DNA of 64,000 nucleotides from Fibrobacter sp. (lineage in GTDB: Bacteria; Fibrobacterota; Fibrobacteria; Fibrobacterales; Fibrobacteraceae): assembly GCA_024398875.1 (NCBI GenBank), contig JAKSIJ010000001.1, positions 186,001 through 250,000 on the forward strand, given 5' to 3'. Every line of letters starts with the position of its first letter. The first letter of the stretch is position 1. The notes under the pieces are model-generated. The model was not told the origin of the DNA. It saw nothing but the letters and a program-made list of their open reading frames with translations, and ran no database searches. A program made the translations under genes and the position numbers. Shown here piece by piece: positions 10,281 through 17,376 of this stretch.

Positions 10281-10763
10281 TTAGTACAGGCCGTTTGTGA
10301 ACTTGGCGAAACTCGGAGTGAGTTCCAAGCAATCGTCGGACACAGAAGCTTGGTAACCGACACTACCTTCATTGTTACCAGAGCTGAGATACTTAGCATT
10401 CAACTGCCAGAATTCCCCTGTATCACAGTCATTGAACTTATGATTAGGCACAGCCTTCCAAGCAGCAGTTTCTACAGTAGAAGCAGCTCCAGTATAGGTG
10501 AAGTTATCAGACTTGTAAGAAGACTTGTTGCCAGACTGTGCACCCGGAGCGGAGTAGCCGATTTCGGCCCAGTCACCGATAGCGTTCTTTTCAAGAGCGA
10601 ATGCATCCTGCATATTGATGTAGGAACCAGCAGCGGTCGGAACTTCGGAAGCCTTGGACTTGGCAATCATACCGAACAGTTTCGGCACTGCCACAGCGGC
10701 GAGGACGCCCATGATCACGATCACGACCATCAATTCAATAAGGGTAAAACCTTGCTTTTTCAT
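10281..10763 (-). CDS. Type IV pilin-like protein
   Basis: 160 residues from the ATG at 10763, which follows AAGGAG at seven bases. The N-terminus MKKQGFTLIELMVVIVIMGV is a textbook type III leader: short basic leader, prepilin-peptidase cut after Gly5, N-methylated Phe and Glu at +5, then the hydrophobic assembly helix. The remaining ~115 residues form a small globular head with two cysteine-containing C-terminal segments (NDCDTGEFWQLNAKYL and SVSDDCLELTP) that probably make a D-loop disulfide. It is a single-gene unit with its own promoter and strong terminator, as expected of an abundant major pilin. A pseudopilin of a type II system is less likely because it stands alone. Confidence 0.93.
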   Translation of the reverse strand: MKKQGFTLIELMVVIVIMGVLAAVAVPKLFGMIAKSKASEVPTAAGSYINMQDAFALEKNAIGDWAEIGYSAPGAQSGNKSSYKSDNFTYTGAASTVETAAWKAVPNHKFNDCDTGEFWQLNAKYLSSGNNEGSVGYQASVSDDCLELTPSFAKFTNGLY

Positions 10764-10825
10764 TTGTGTACTCCTTGTTATTTTGTGACACACTTGTTTG
10801 GGCGACATTGCCCTTTACATTCGTA

Positions 10826-10853
10826 AATATATAAAGTTTTTTTCAAAAAGCAA
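10826..10853 (-). promoter_or_regulatory. Probable sigma-70-type promoter of the pilin gene
   Basis: On the minus strand TTGCTT (10848-10853) and TATATT (10826-10831) are separated by 16 bases, the spacer being A-tract rich. The start codon lies about 60 bases downstream. The same A-tract followed by TATATT is found before the lipoprotein gene at 63577. No good sigma-54 GG-N10-GC pair is present. Confidence 0.45.
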
Positions 10854-10856
10854 TAC

Positions 10857-10886
10857 TTTTGTCAAACTTTTGTCACGTTTTTGTCA
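10857..10886 (-). promoter_or_regulatory. Three helically phased TGACAAAA direct repeats (putative activator site)
   Basis: TTTTGTCA on the plus strand occurs at 10857-10864, 10868-10875 and 10879-10886, exactly 11 bp apart, ending four bases upstream of the proposed -35. One-helical-turn spacing next to a promoter is typical of a multimeric activator site. TGTC repeats recall the PilR-binding element upstream of Pseudomonas pilin genes, but that comparison is from memory. Confidence 0.5.
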
Positions 10887-10970
10887 TGACATTGGGTTTT
10901 TGAGCAAAAATCGCCGTTTTTAGTAAAATTTTACAGGTTCACGAGTGATTTTGATTACACATATATACAT

Positions 10971-10991
10971 AAAAAGGCCCTGGGAAGGCCA
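10971..10991 (-). terminator. Weak terminator-like hairpin downstream of the first Rpn gene
   Basis: On the minus strand GGCC, a seven-base loop and GGCC are followed by five T. It lies 70 bases past the stop of the Rpn gene at 11062. The stem is short, so the call is tentative. Confidence 0.35.
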
Positions 10992-11061
10992 ATTTTAGGG
11001 AATTTTTCTTTATAAAACTTATTCCAAAGTGGAATACTTCCCAGGTTTTTTCGGAAAAAAA

Positions 11062-11901
11062 TCACCTCGCGGCGAGTTTTGCCTTGAGTTCCGCTATCTC
11101 GCGATCCTTCTCAGCAATAGTCTGGTCCTTTTCGGCAATGGTCTTATCTTTCTGCTCAAGGGCTTTCTCGTTGCGCTGACGTTCATTTTCAACAGCAAGC
11201 TGGATTTCCTGTTCCCATGTCATATAGCGCTCCTGTGTTAAGCCGTCCGTCTTGTACCACTCGACCTTGGAATCGATTTCCTTCGTCTCCACAGAGTCGG
11301 CGGCGTTGGTCGCAAAATACTTCAGGTACTTCTTGAGAGGGTGAGTATCCGGAAGTTTCTTGTACTCTTTGAAAATATAATAATTCTTGAAGGTGCGGTC
11401 GTTCAAAGCAATGTTTTTATTTTCAACAGCGAAGTTCTGGAAACTGTAGATGGGGAGCCCGGCACCAAAAATATCCGTCGGGCAGATAAAAAGCACGTAT
11501 TGATCTTTGAGCCCGCCATAGAGGCAGCCTTTGCGCAGTTCGTTGACGTCACGGATGGACTGGTAGTACCTCGCCCGCTTGGGGAGTTCACCAGTATCCA
11601 CAACCTGCATCTCCAAATCAAAGGAACTGACAACCTCGCCATTCTTGTCAATCTGCTGGGTGAACACGTCGTAGCGCACACTCTTTCCGAAGACGCTGAC
11701 CTGCTCCGTCTTCTCCTGCTCGGGGTCCCTCAAATCGTAAATCTTGATGCCGAGGGCGGCCTCGATGAAGGGCTTCGCGATTTCCTTGTGGCTCATGACC
11801 AGCGGGAAGATAAACCTGTCGGTGATGGACAGTTTTGAAAAGTCGATGGTCTTGACTTCTTTGGTGTTGTTCGTTTCGGTAGTAATTTTATTTTCGCTCA
11901 T
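11062..11901 (-). CDS. Rpn-family PD-(D/E)XK recombination-promoting nuclease / putative transposase (copy 1)
   Basis: 279 residues from the ATG at 11901; an upstream extension would read through the shared leader. The N-terminus reads ITDRFIFPLVMSHKEIAKPF, followed by VRYDVFTQQID and FDLEMQVVDTGELPKRARYY, the Rpn/'PD-(D/E)XK nuclease family transposase' core with the Asp and the Glu-x-Gln nuclease residues. The C-terminus ends in three near-identical EKD-QTIA heptads (about 250-279), a coiled coil not present in the two sister proteins here. Rpn proteins are Mg-dependent DNA endonucleases that stimulate RecA-independent recombination in E. coli. It is the first of three such genes on this island and shares the DTGELPKRARYYQ segment with copy 2. 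Confidence 0.88.
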   Translation of the reverse strand: MSENKITTETNNTKEVKTIDFSKLSITDRFIFPLVMSHKEIAKPFIEAALGIKIYDLRDPEQEKTEQVSVFGKSVRYDVFTQQIDKNGEVVSSFDLEMQVVDTGELPKRARYYQSIRDVNELRKGCLYGGLKDQYVLFICPTDIFGAGLPIYSFQNFAVENKNIALNDRTFKNYYIFKEYKKLPDTHPLKKYLKYFATNAADSVETKEIDSKVEWYKTDGLTQERYMTWEQEIQLAVENERQRNEKALEQKDKTIAEKDQTIAEKDREIAELKAKLAAR

Positions 11902-11963
11902 GTTTTCGTCTATAGGCGGCAGCGTGCCGCATCGGCGGGGCAAGAATTCACCCCGCATATACT

Positions 11964-11991
11964 TAAGACGCTTTTTTAGGGCAAAACTTGC
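11964..11991 (-). promoter_or_regulatory. Shared Rpn leader/promoter element, copy 1
   Basis: The minus strand carries TTTTGCCCTAAAAAAGCGTC, the block also found upstream of Rpn copies 2 and 3. Here TTAAG replaces the TATAAG of the other copies. It lies about 60 bases before the start codon, the same distance as in its sisters. Confidence 0.55.
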
Positions 11992-12022
11992 CTAGGAAAA
12001 TGAAAATTTTTTCATTTTCCTT

Positions 12023-12083
12023 CGTCATTCTCGCGAAAGCGAGAATCTAGAACTGCTAGATCCCCGATCGGGTCGGGGATGAC
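12023..12083. repeat. Double-hairpin dispersed repeat A, copy 1
   Basis: 61 bp with two adjacent hairpins: ATTCTCGC-GAAA-GCGAGAAT (8-bp stem, GAAA loop; 12027-12046) and ATCCCCGA-TCGGG-TCGGGGAT (8-bp stem; 12060-12080). A 61-bp copy with only a handful of changes lies at 17203-17263. Such paired imperfect palindromes are typical of REP-like elements. Translated, this repeat gives the well-known spurious LDSRFR-type peptide. Confidence 0.85.
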
Positions 12084-12117
12084 GTGGGGAGGACAGCGCG
12101 GGGATGACATGCAAGAA

Positions 12118-12155
12118 CAGACGTCATCGCGAAGGGCGCAGCCCTGTGGCGATCT
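12118..12155. repeat. Hairpin dispersed repeat B, copy 1
   Basis: An imperfect hairpin around AAGGGC-GCA-GCCCT flanked by ATCGC and GGCGAT. It is nearly identical to 17129-17167. In this intergenic region B follows A; in the second region B precedes A, in the same orientation. Confidence 0.8.
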
Positions 12156-12213
12156 CCTGTATGAAAAACGCCACCCCGAAAGGTAGCTTAATAGATGACA
12201 CGCGGGAGCACGC

Positions 12214-13014
12214 TTACAGCGCGAGAATTTCTTCCTTGGTGAGGCCCGTTTGCTTGGCAATAGCATCAACAGGGAAGCCCGCATCGCGGAAACCCTTGGC
12301 AAGCTGCCGATTGGCCTCAGCACGACCTTCTTTTACGCCCTTCTCGTACCGAAGATTAAGTTCCTGCTCCAAAGTCATGTACGCCTTCTTTGTGATCGGG
12401 TCCCTGCGATATATTTCCACGAGTTCATGAATCCGCTTTATCTTTTCAGACTCGCAGTTCTTTGTGGCAAAATACTGCATGTACTCGCGGGTGGAATTGT
12501 CCTCTATCTCGCGGTACTTCTCAAATATATAAAAGTTTTTATAGCAGAGATCGCCCATCACGATGCTTGGGTCGGAAACTTCACAATTTTGGAAACAATA
12601 TACCGACCTTCCCTTACCAAATACGTCTTTGGGGCAGATGAATAAAATATACTGCTCTTGAAGTTTCGTATAGCTTACGCCTTTGGCAAGAACATCTAAA
12701 TCACACATACCCTGGTAATAACGGGCGCGTTTGGGGAGTTCTCCGGTGTCAACCATCTGCAATTCGATGTCAAAGTATCGACCTATGCCAAGATTTCCTG
12801 ACGCATCGGAAACATTTTCCTTTACAGCCACATCAAACCGCACACTCTTGTGGAACGGGTCCTCTTGGGAGGTTGCTTCGCCCACCACAGAAATTTTCTC
12901 AATTTGAATTTTCAGGACGCTTTGTAGAAAGTCCTTCGCCACGTCTTCATTACTGAACACCTTCGAAAACATAAAATTGTCGGTTATGTCCAAGTCCTCG
13001 TATCTTTTCATCAT
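12214..13014 (-). CDS. Rpn-family PD-(D/E)XK nuclease / putative transposase (copy 2)
   Basis: About 266 residues, from an ATG at 13014 or the adjacent one at 13011. Core motifs: ITDNFMFSKVFSNEDVAKDF, VRFDVAVKEN, YFDIELQMVDTGELPKRA (nuclease Asp and Glu-x-Gln), FICPKDVFGKG. The last 28 residues, AKGFRDAGFPVDAIAKQTGL plus TKEEILAL, are almost identical to the tail of Rpn copy 3 although the bodies are quite different. It shares a 44-bp leader with copy 3. A function in DNA cleavage and horizontal recombination is inferred from the family. Confidence 0.88.
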   Translation of the reverse strand: MMKRYEDLDITDNFMFSKVFSNEDVAKDFLQSVLKIQIEKISVVGEATSQEDPFHKSVRFDVAVKENVSDASGNLGIGRYFDIELQMVDTGELPKRARYYQGMCDLDVLAKGVSYTKLQEQYILFICPKDVFGKGRSVYCFQNCEVSDPSIVMGDLCYKNFYIFEKYREIEDNSTREYMQYFATKNCESEKIKRIHELVEIYRRDPITKKAYMTLEQELNLRYEKGVKEGRAEANRQLAKGFRDAGFPVDAIAKQTGLTKEEILAL

Positions 13015-13056
13015 TTCATTTACCCTTTTGGCGGCAGCATGCCGCTTCGGTGGACT

Positions 13057-13101
13057 CGAAATTGAGTCCACAACCTTATAGACGCTTTTTTTAGGGCAAA
13101 A
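13057..13101 (-). promoter_or_regulatory. Shared Rpn leader/promoter element, copy 2
   Basis: About 44 bases nearly identical to 17030-17073. On the minus strand the order is TTTTGCCCTAAAAAAA, GCGTC, then TATAAGG, then a run reading GTTGTGGACTCAATTTCG. TATAAG (13075-13080) is a plausible -10 box about 60 bases before the start codon. Confidence 0.55.
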
Positions 13102-13130
13102 CTTGCCGAGGGAAATGAAAATTTTTCATT

Positions 13131-13150
13131 TTGCAAACAATTGTTTGCAA
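13131..13150. repeat. Perfect 20-bp palindrome
   Basis: TTGCAAACAATTGTTTGCAA is self-complementary over all 20 bases and sits 30 bases upstream of the shared Rpn leader. A shorter palindrome, TGAAAATTTTTCA, precedes it, and a comparable AT-rich inverted repeat lies at 11997-12018 near Rpn copy 1. It could be a protein-binding site or a recombination end. Confidence 0.7.
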
Positions 13151-13172
13151 AAATGTCTAGATCCTTCTCCCC

Positions 13173-13294
13173 AAAGGGGATAACTACCCACTACGGAACT
13201 AAAGTTCCAAGTGTCGTATATCCACAAAGGGGATAACTACCCACTATGGAACTAAAGTTCCAAGTGTCGTATATCCACAGAGTGGATAACTGCT
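13173..13294. repeat. 53-bp tandem repeat, about 2.3 copies
   Basis: The unit begins at 13173, 13226 and (degraded) 13279, giving a 53-bp period. Copies 1 and 2 differ at only a few positions; copy 3 keeps GGATAACT then decays. Each unit contains the palindrome GGAACTAAAGTTCC and the direct motif GGGGATAACTACCCACTA. It fills the gap between the membrane-protein paralogue and Rpn copy 2. Confidence 0.9.
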
Positions 13295-13316
13295 ACTAAG
13301 GGGCGAAATAACACGA

Positions 13317-15440
13317 CTAAGGGCAGGCGTACAAGTACACTTTCGTACCATTTTTCAGCGTCGTAGAGTCCTGCATTTCTAGGGAGGCAGCCGGTATGTT
13401 GGAGATAAAGTTCGTAATCTCTTTTTCACGGCACAAAAATTCCACACGATTCATCAAAGTATCCGCATTAGATAATGTAGACACATTCATCTCATCTGAA
13501 CGGAGTTCTTCCTTTGTCGTTGGATATCTACCGAAATTCAAAAGCCAACAGCGCCGACGATATTCTCTATAATACTTCTCGTTGAATATGGTTCCAACCC
13601 CCATAGAAACCGAAAGATAACTCCCCGTCATAAAACGCAATTGAGATTCAAAGGCATAAACATCGTTCACATAAAAAAGCACATGACCCCAATTCTCTAC
13701 CTGAGGGAATACGGCTTCTTCTACAAAATCATCTATCGCCTTTTCCGCTTCCCTCATCGATGGTCTTCTATCATCGTATGTGGCAACGCCCACCACAGCA
13801 CAAACGAGTATAAGAGCAACCATGGGGATTCTAGAGAACTTTCTCGCCCACACGGCAAGCGCTGTAAGCACTAACAGAAGCAAAAGTTGCAACGTAATAG
13901 AAGGGTAGCCATTAATCAGTTTATGGAGACGGCCATCAGAATTAAGTATGCCATCCGCCACCACAACCAACAGCACCAATACCGCCATGCCCCAGTATTT
14001 TTTCTTATTCGCCTTCGGGAAAGCTATCAAGGCAATGGCTAGGAGGGGAATCATCTGGAACCAAGGAAACACGCAATACAAAGCGAGAATCCCGGGAATA
14101 ATGAAATTACGCCTACGAAGATAGTGAACCGCAAAGCCTACACTAAAGCAAAATTGGGCGAAGAGGGCGCCATCGCGCATATAACTCAAAGCGCGGAAAT
14201 CATAGCCTAAAAAAGTTTTAAATCCCTGTATACACCAAGCATTGTACTGTTGGATGACCAAGCCCAAAACAACAAACAACGCAAACACTGCTATAAAATA
14301 TTTTTCCTGAATAGGTTTTGAAACGAATTTCTTTCGCAACAAAGCCAATGGCGATAAGGAAATCAAAATAAAGCTCTGAGGTGCCAACAGGTTCATCCCT
14401 ATCAAAAACAGAACAAAATGAGGTTCTGTGACCTTTTTATGCCCATATACATAAAGGAGAGCGTCCTTCAAAAAACACAGGAACAGTGGAACCGCAATAA
14501 TGGCCCCTAGCCAAAAAACGCGCCAGGGCTGCACCTGATAAAGCAGCACATGTTTGCCATAGCCTCCCCAGCAATCCCAATACAGAGCAATGGCCAAAAC
14601 CAGAACCAGGGCAGAAGATATTCTCAGGACCTTTTCATTTTTAGAGAACTTCTTGACAACAAGACCGAAAAACGACAGTAACGCAACATATCTACCAATG
14701 ATTACGTATGTGGGTCGAAATACCAAAGGCTTACGTAGCCAATCTTCCGGGAAAACATCCAGTGGACCCGTATGCAGCAAGAAGGTCAGGGGGAATAACA
14801 GCGAAAATATGGCAATGGGCCACCGGGTCTTTGGGAAAAAGTAAAAGAACCATAGCGGAAGGCACCAGCCTGCCGTAAGAGGGTGAACCACCGTGCCAAA
14901 GAGGATAAAGGCAAGGCTCAGCCAACGCCTATTGCTAAAGAGTGCTGCCAAGGCGGCAATCCCCGCCACCATGGAGAGGGAGCGGGAACAAGCATAGCAT
15001 TCCACAAAATGGAAGAATCGAACAACTTCAATGGGCATGCCGTTCGAAAAGCAAAACACAAAAAGAATGGTGATAGGGAGCGTCCAAAGCCGATTACAAG
15101 TCAATCGCATCAGGGATTTCAGCATGAACACCGCTGCGATAATCCATAGGAACTGCATGGTGACGGTATAAACCATCATGCCCAAATTGGCGCCCAAAGG
15201 CTTAATGAACAACCCCAGTATCGGCGTGAAGAATCCTAAAGAGTCCTGATTTCCAAACTCAAAAGAAGGGTCCCCAACAAACCGGGAAGGGTCAATATAG
15301 TGAGCGTATTGTATCAGGTACAATATGGCATCCACCACTATTCCGCTATACCGGTACGAAATAAAAAACAGTGGCACCGCAAAGAAAAACGGTGCATATT
15401 TGTTTTTTAACAGCTTAACGATGGATTCCATAGATGCCAT
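13317..15440 (-). CDS. Large polytopic membrane protein, paralogue of the 8096-10213 gene
   Basis: 707 residues, about twelve to fourteen transmembrane helices and a soluble C-terminal tail. It aligns with the 705-residue protein at 8096: YRYSGIVVDAILYLIQYAHY, then RFVGDPSFEFGNQDS, VHPLTAGW versus MHPLVGGW, and related tails. The start may be the Met at 15440 or at 15431; a TATATT motif directly abuts 15440, which favours 15431 or a leaderless message. Being separated from its paralogue by the pilin and the Rpn island suggests duplication with later insertion or rearrangement. Function unknown; a GT-C-type transferase is possible. Confidence 0.78.
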   Translation of the reverse strand: MASMESIVKLLKNKYAPFFFAVPLFFISYRYSGIVVDAILYLIQYAHYIDPSRFVGDPSFEFGNQDSLGFFTPILGLFIKPLGANLGMMVYTVTMQFLWIIAAVFMLKSLMRLTCNRLWTLPITILFVFCFSNGMPIEVVRFFHFVECYACSRSLSMVAGIAALAALFSNRRWLSLAFILFGTVVHPLTAGWCLPLWFFYFFPKTRWPIAIFSLLFPLTFLLHTGPLDVFPEDWLRKPLVFRPTYVIIGRYVALLSFFGLVVKKFSKNEKVLRISSALVLVLAIALYWDCWGGYGKHVLLYQVQPWRVFWLGAIIAVPLFLCFLKDALLYVYGHKKVTEPHFVLFLIGMNLLAPQSFILISLSPLALLRKKFVSKPIQEKYFIAVFALFVVLGLVIQQYNAWCIQGFKTFLGYDFRALSYMRDGALFAQFCFSVGFAVHYLRRRNFIIPGILALYCVFPWFQMIPLLAIALIAFPKANKKKYWGMAVLVLLVVVADGILNSDGRLHKLINGYPSITLQLLLLLVLTALAVWARKFSRIPMVALILVCAVVGVATYDDRRPSMREAEKAIDDFVEEAVFPQVENWGHVLFYVNDVYAFESQLRFMTGSYLSVSMGVGTIFNEKYYREYRRRCWLLNFGRYPTTKEELRSDEMNVSTLSNADTLMNRVEFLCREKEITNFISNIPAASLEMQDSTTLKNGTKVYLYACP

Positions 15441-15459
15441 AAATATATAAATTGTCTAC

Positions 15460-16044
15460 GTGAACCGCATTTTCTTCAACAAGAACGTCCTAATCGCGTT
15501 AGTGATTGCAATGGTATGCTGCTATGTAGCGGCGGCGGCCTTCTACATTTCTGCCAGCACGGGAGCTTTGGGCGGGGTCATAGACGAGCAATTCATGGCA
15601 ACCCTCGCACAACAGGAATTCAGCAATGCCGTGGGCAAGGCTTTCCTGATTCTGGCGTTCTTCCTGACTTTAGCGAACGGACTGTTTGCCCTTGGATTCC
15701 GTTTGAAAAAGAGGCGGGACAAAGAAGCGAAAAGTTGTGCATGGGGAGTTCTGTTCTTTGTGGTAGTCGGGCTATCCTTTAGTTTATACAACACCACCGA
15801 TTTCGGCACTAGAATAAACGAAAAGCCATACGTTCAGACGGAAATGCTATCCCATAAGGACATGATTCGCGGCGGTAAATCCGGAAACAGGTACTACCTG
15901 TACTTTTCAAGCGGGTCAAAGCAGACTGTATCTTGGGATGCCTACGAGGGTGCGCGCACCCGGACATTGTACCATGTGGTCTACCAGGGGAATCTGGTCA
16001 TCGGGTCTTTTTCGGCAAAGGATTACAGCCTAGCGGCCAAGTGA
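15460..16044 (+). CDS. Small membrane protein of unknown function
   Basis: 194 residues from a GTG at 15460. Three hydrophobic helices (about residues 10-32, 58-80 and 92-112) are followed by a soluble C-terminal domain of about 80 residues rich in Tyr, Ser and Gly (RYYLYFSSGSKQTVSWDAYE). I do not recognise a family. It is divergent from the 707-residue membrane protein, with about 20-30 bp between starts, and convergent with Rpn copy 3, 12 bp between stops. Confidence 0.65.
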   Translation: MNRIFFNKNVLIALVIAMVCCYVAAAAFYISASTGALGGVIDEQFMATLAQQEFSNAVGKAFLILAFFLTLANGLFALGFRLKKRRDKEAKSCAWGVLFFVVVGLSFSLYNTTDFGTRINEKPYVQTEMLSHKDMIRGGKSGNRYYLYFSSGSKQTVSWDAYEGARTRTLYHVVYQGNLVIGSFSAKDYSLAAK

Positions 16045-16056
16045 TTTGAGGGGCGC

Positions 16057-16986
16057 TTACAGCGCGAGGATTTCTTCCTTGGTGAGGCCGGTTTGCTTGG
16101 CAATGATATCCATAGAAACACCGTCATCGCGAAAACCCTTAGCCATCGCCTTACGTTCTTCCGCAGCGGCCTCCGCAGCGGCCTCCTTAGCAGCTTCCTC
16201 TTTTGCCACAGCAATTTCGTAACCGATATCCGTCATGCGTTCCTCCTCGGCCATGAAGTACCTGTCACTAAAATTACTCAATTTGGCCCGGTTTTGCAAG
16301 TCTTTCAACAGCGGGTCCGACACCTCTCCAACAGTCTCGTTGTTGATTGCGTCCAGAAAGCGAAGCCACTCCGCCAGCGCGCAGTGGTCGCCCTCAAAGC
16401 GCTCCTTCCGGAATTTTTCAACCTCTACGAGGGTGAGGGTCTGCCTGTCAGTGAAAAGCGAACTTTCCTGGTTCCGCAACTGAATGGTGTGTCGGTAGTT
16501 GCCACTTTCCGGATACGCGTCGAACATCTGGAGGCTCACCAGATTGAGGCTCGGCATAATGTACTTATCCTCTCCAGGCGGAATCAGCCGACTGGTGTGA
16601 CGCGCCACATAGAAGACGAGGCGGTTCCTGAAGAGACTGCCGCCGATGTGCTGCACCTCCAGCACGATGCGGTCGCCCTTCTGGTCATCCGCCACGATGT
16701 CCGAGGTGATGCTCTTGATTCCTGGGCCGCCCTGGACAGCGGGGTCCACGAACTTCAATTCGGTGATGCACTGCGCGCCATCCAGCTTGAGCACAGCATT
16801 CAGAAGTTGCGCGGTGGCCTGCATGCCCCCCGGCTGGCCGAACAGAATCTTGAAGATGCTGTCGTTGTACACGTAGACATACTTGTATTGTTTGCGGATT
16901 TCTGCGAGGTATGCGGAGACATCGCCACCCTCGCGACGGATTCTGCCCAGATCCTTGAGCATTTTCGTGTATTGTTCTCTATTCAT
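16057..16986 (-). CDS. Rpn-family nuclease / putative transposase (copy 3, divergent body)
   Basis: 309 residues from the ATG at 16986. The body differs from copies 1 and 2: YVYVYNDSIFKILFGQPGGM, SITSDIVADDQKGDRIVLE then VQHIGGSLFRNRLVFY, matching the Rpn nuclease core (the Asp, the Glu-x-Gln) in another subfamily. An Ala/Glu-rich helix (about 255-280) leads to the tail AKGFRDDGVSMDIIAKQTGL plus TKEEILAL, shared with copy 2. The leader is also shared with copy 2. Different cores carrying common ends suggest modular exchange among Rpn genes. Confidence 0.85.
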   Translation of the reverse strand: MNREQYTKMLKDLGRIRREGGDVSAYLAEIRKQYKYVYVYNDSIFKILFGQPGGMQATAQLLNAVLKLDGAQCITELKFVDPAVQGGPGIKSITSDIVADDQKGDRIVLEVQHIGGSLFRNRLVFYVARHTSRLIPPGEDKYIMPSLNLVSLQMFDAYPESGNYRHTIQLRNQESSLFTDRQTLTLVEVEKFRKERFEGDHCALAEWLRFLDAINNETVGEVSDPLLKDLQNRAKLSNFSDRYFMAEEERMTDIGYEIAVAKEEAAKEAAAEAAAEERKAMAKGFRDDGVSMDIIAKQTGLTKEEILAL

Positions 16987-17029
16987 AAAAACGTCCTTTT
17001 GCCGGGAATCGCCCGGTCGGCGGCAGACC

Positions 17030-17073
17030 CGAAATTGAGTCCACAACCTTATAGACGCTTTTTTAGGGCAAAA
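17030..17073 (-). promoter_or_regulatory. Shared Rpn leader/promoter element, copy 3
   Basis: Nearly identical to 13057-13101, with one fewer T in the homopolymer. TATAAG (17049-17054) is the likely -10 box, about 62 bases before the start codon. Confidence 0.55.
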
Positions 17074-17128
17074 TCCACACGAGAAAATGATTTTTTACAA
17101 AAAAAGCCCCCCCGGAGGATGGCTAAGA

Positions 17129-17167
17129 ACAGACGTCATCGCAAAGGGCACAGCCCTGTGGCGATCC
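17129..17167. repeat. Hairpin dispersed repeat B, copy 2
   Basis: Same hairpin as 12118-12155, with AAAGGGCACAGCCCT at its centre and two base changes. It lies directly upstream of the leader of Rpn copy 3. Confidence 0.8.
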
Positions 17168-17202
17168 ATGAAGGATTATCGTCATTCTTGAGTTCTTTCC
17201 TT

Positions 17203-17263
17203 CGTCATTCTCGCGAAGGCGAGAATCCAGAATTACTAGATCCCCGATCGGGTCGGAGATGAC
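17203..17263. repeat. Double-hairpin dispersed repeat A, copy 2
   Basis: 61 bp matching 12023-12083. The first hairpin has a GAAG loop instead of GAAA. One G-to-A change weakens the second stem (TCGGAGAT). The 13-base run following it, GATGACACGCGGG, also recurs near 12195. Confidence 0.85.
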
Positions 17264-17323
17264 ACGCGGGCGGATTTACTCACACAACGCGCGGGAGGGG
17301 CTGTGCGAGGATGAGTTGCACAC

Positions 17324-17353
17324 AAAAAAAGCCCAGCAGTCGCCTGCCGAGCT
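17324..17353 (-). terminator. Rho-independent terminator of the GH8 gene
   Basis: On the minus strand AGCTCGGCAG, a GCGA loop and CTGCTGGGCT (two wobble pairs) are followed by seven T. It lies 24 bases past the GH8 stop. Confidence 0.8.
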
Positions 17354-17376
17354 TCCTTGAAATTGAACAGTCTTTA

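Noticed and set aside
10845..10875. Sigma-54 promoter for the pilin gene
   Set aside because: The only candidate pair, TG and GC, has 11 bases between them and lacks the GG of the -24 box.
12012..12323. 103-codon minus-strand open frame ending in an LDSRFR-type peptide
   Set aside because: A known kind of artefact: it translates the double-hairpin repeat A, and it overlaps the Rpn copy 2 gene.
13173..13294. CRISPR array
   Set aside because: The repeats are directly abutting with a 53-bp period and no unique spacers, and no cas genes are present.
16093..17262. 389-codon plus-strand open frame
   Set aside because: It is antisense to Rpn copy 3, which has clear nuclease motifs, and runs on through the hairpin repeats; no recognisable protein.
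11062..17263. Classical insertion sequence or transposon
   Set aside because: No DDE or HUH transposase, no terminal inverted repeats and no target-site duplication could be seen; the Rpn proteins are nucleases of another type.
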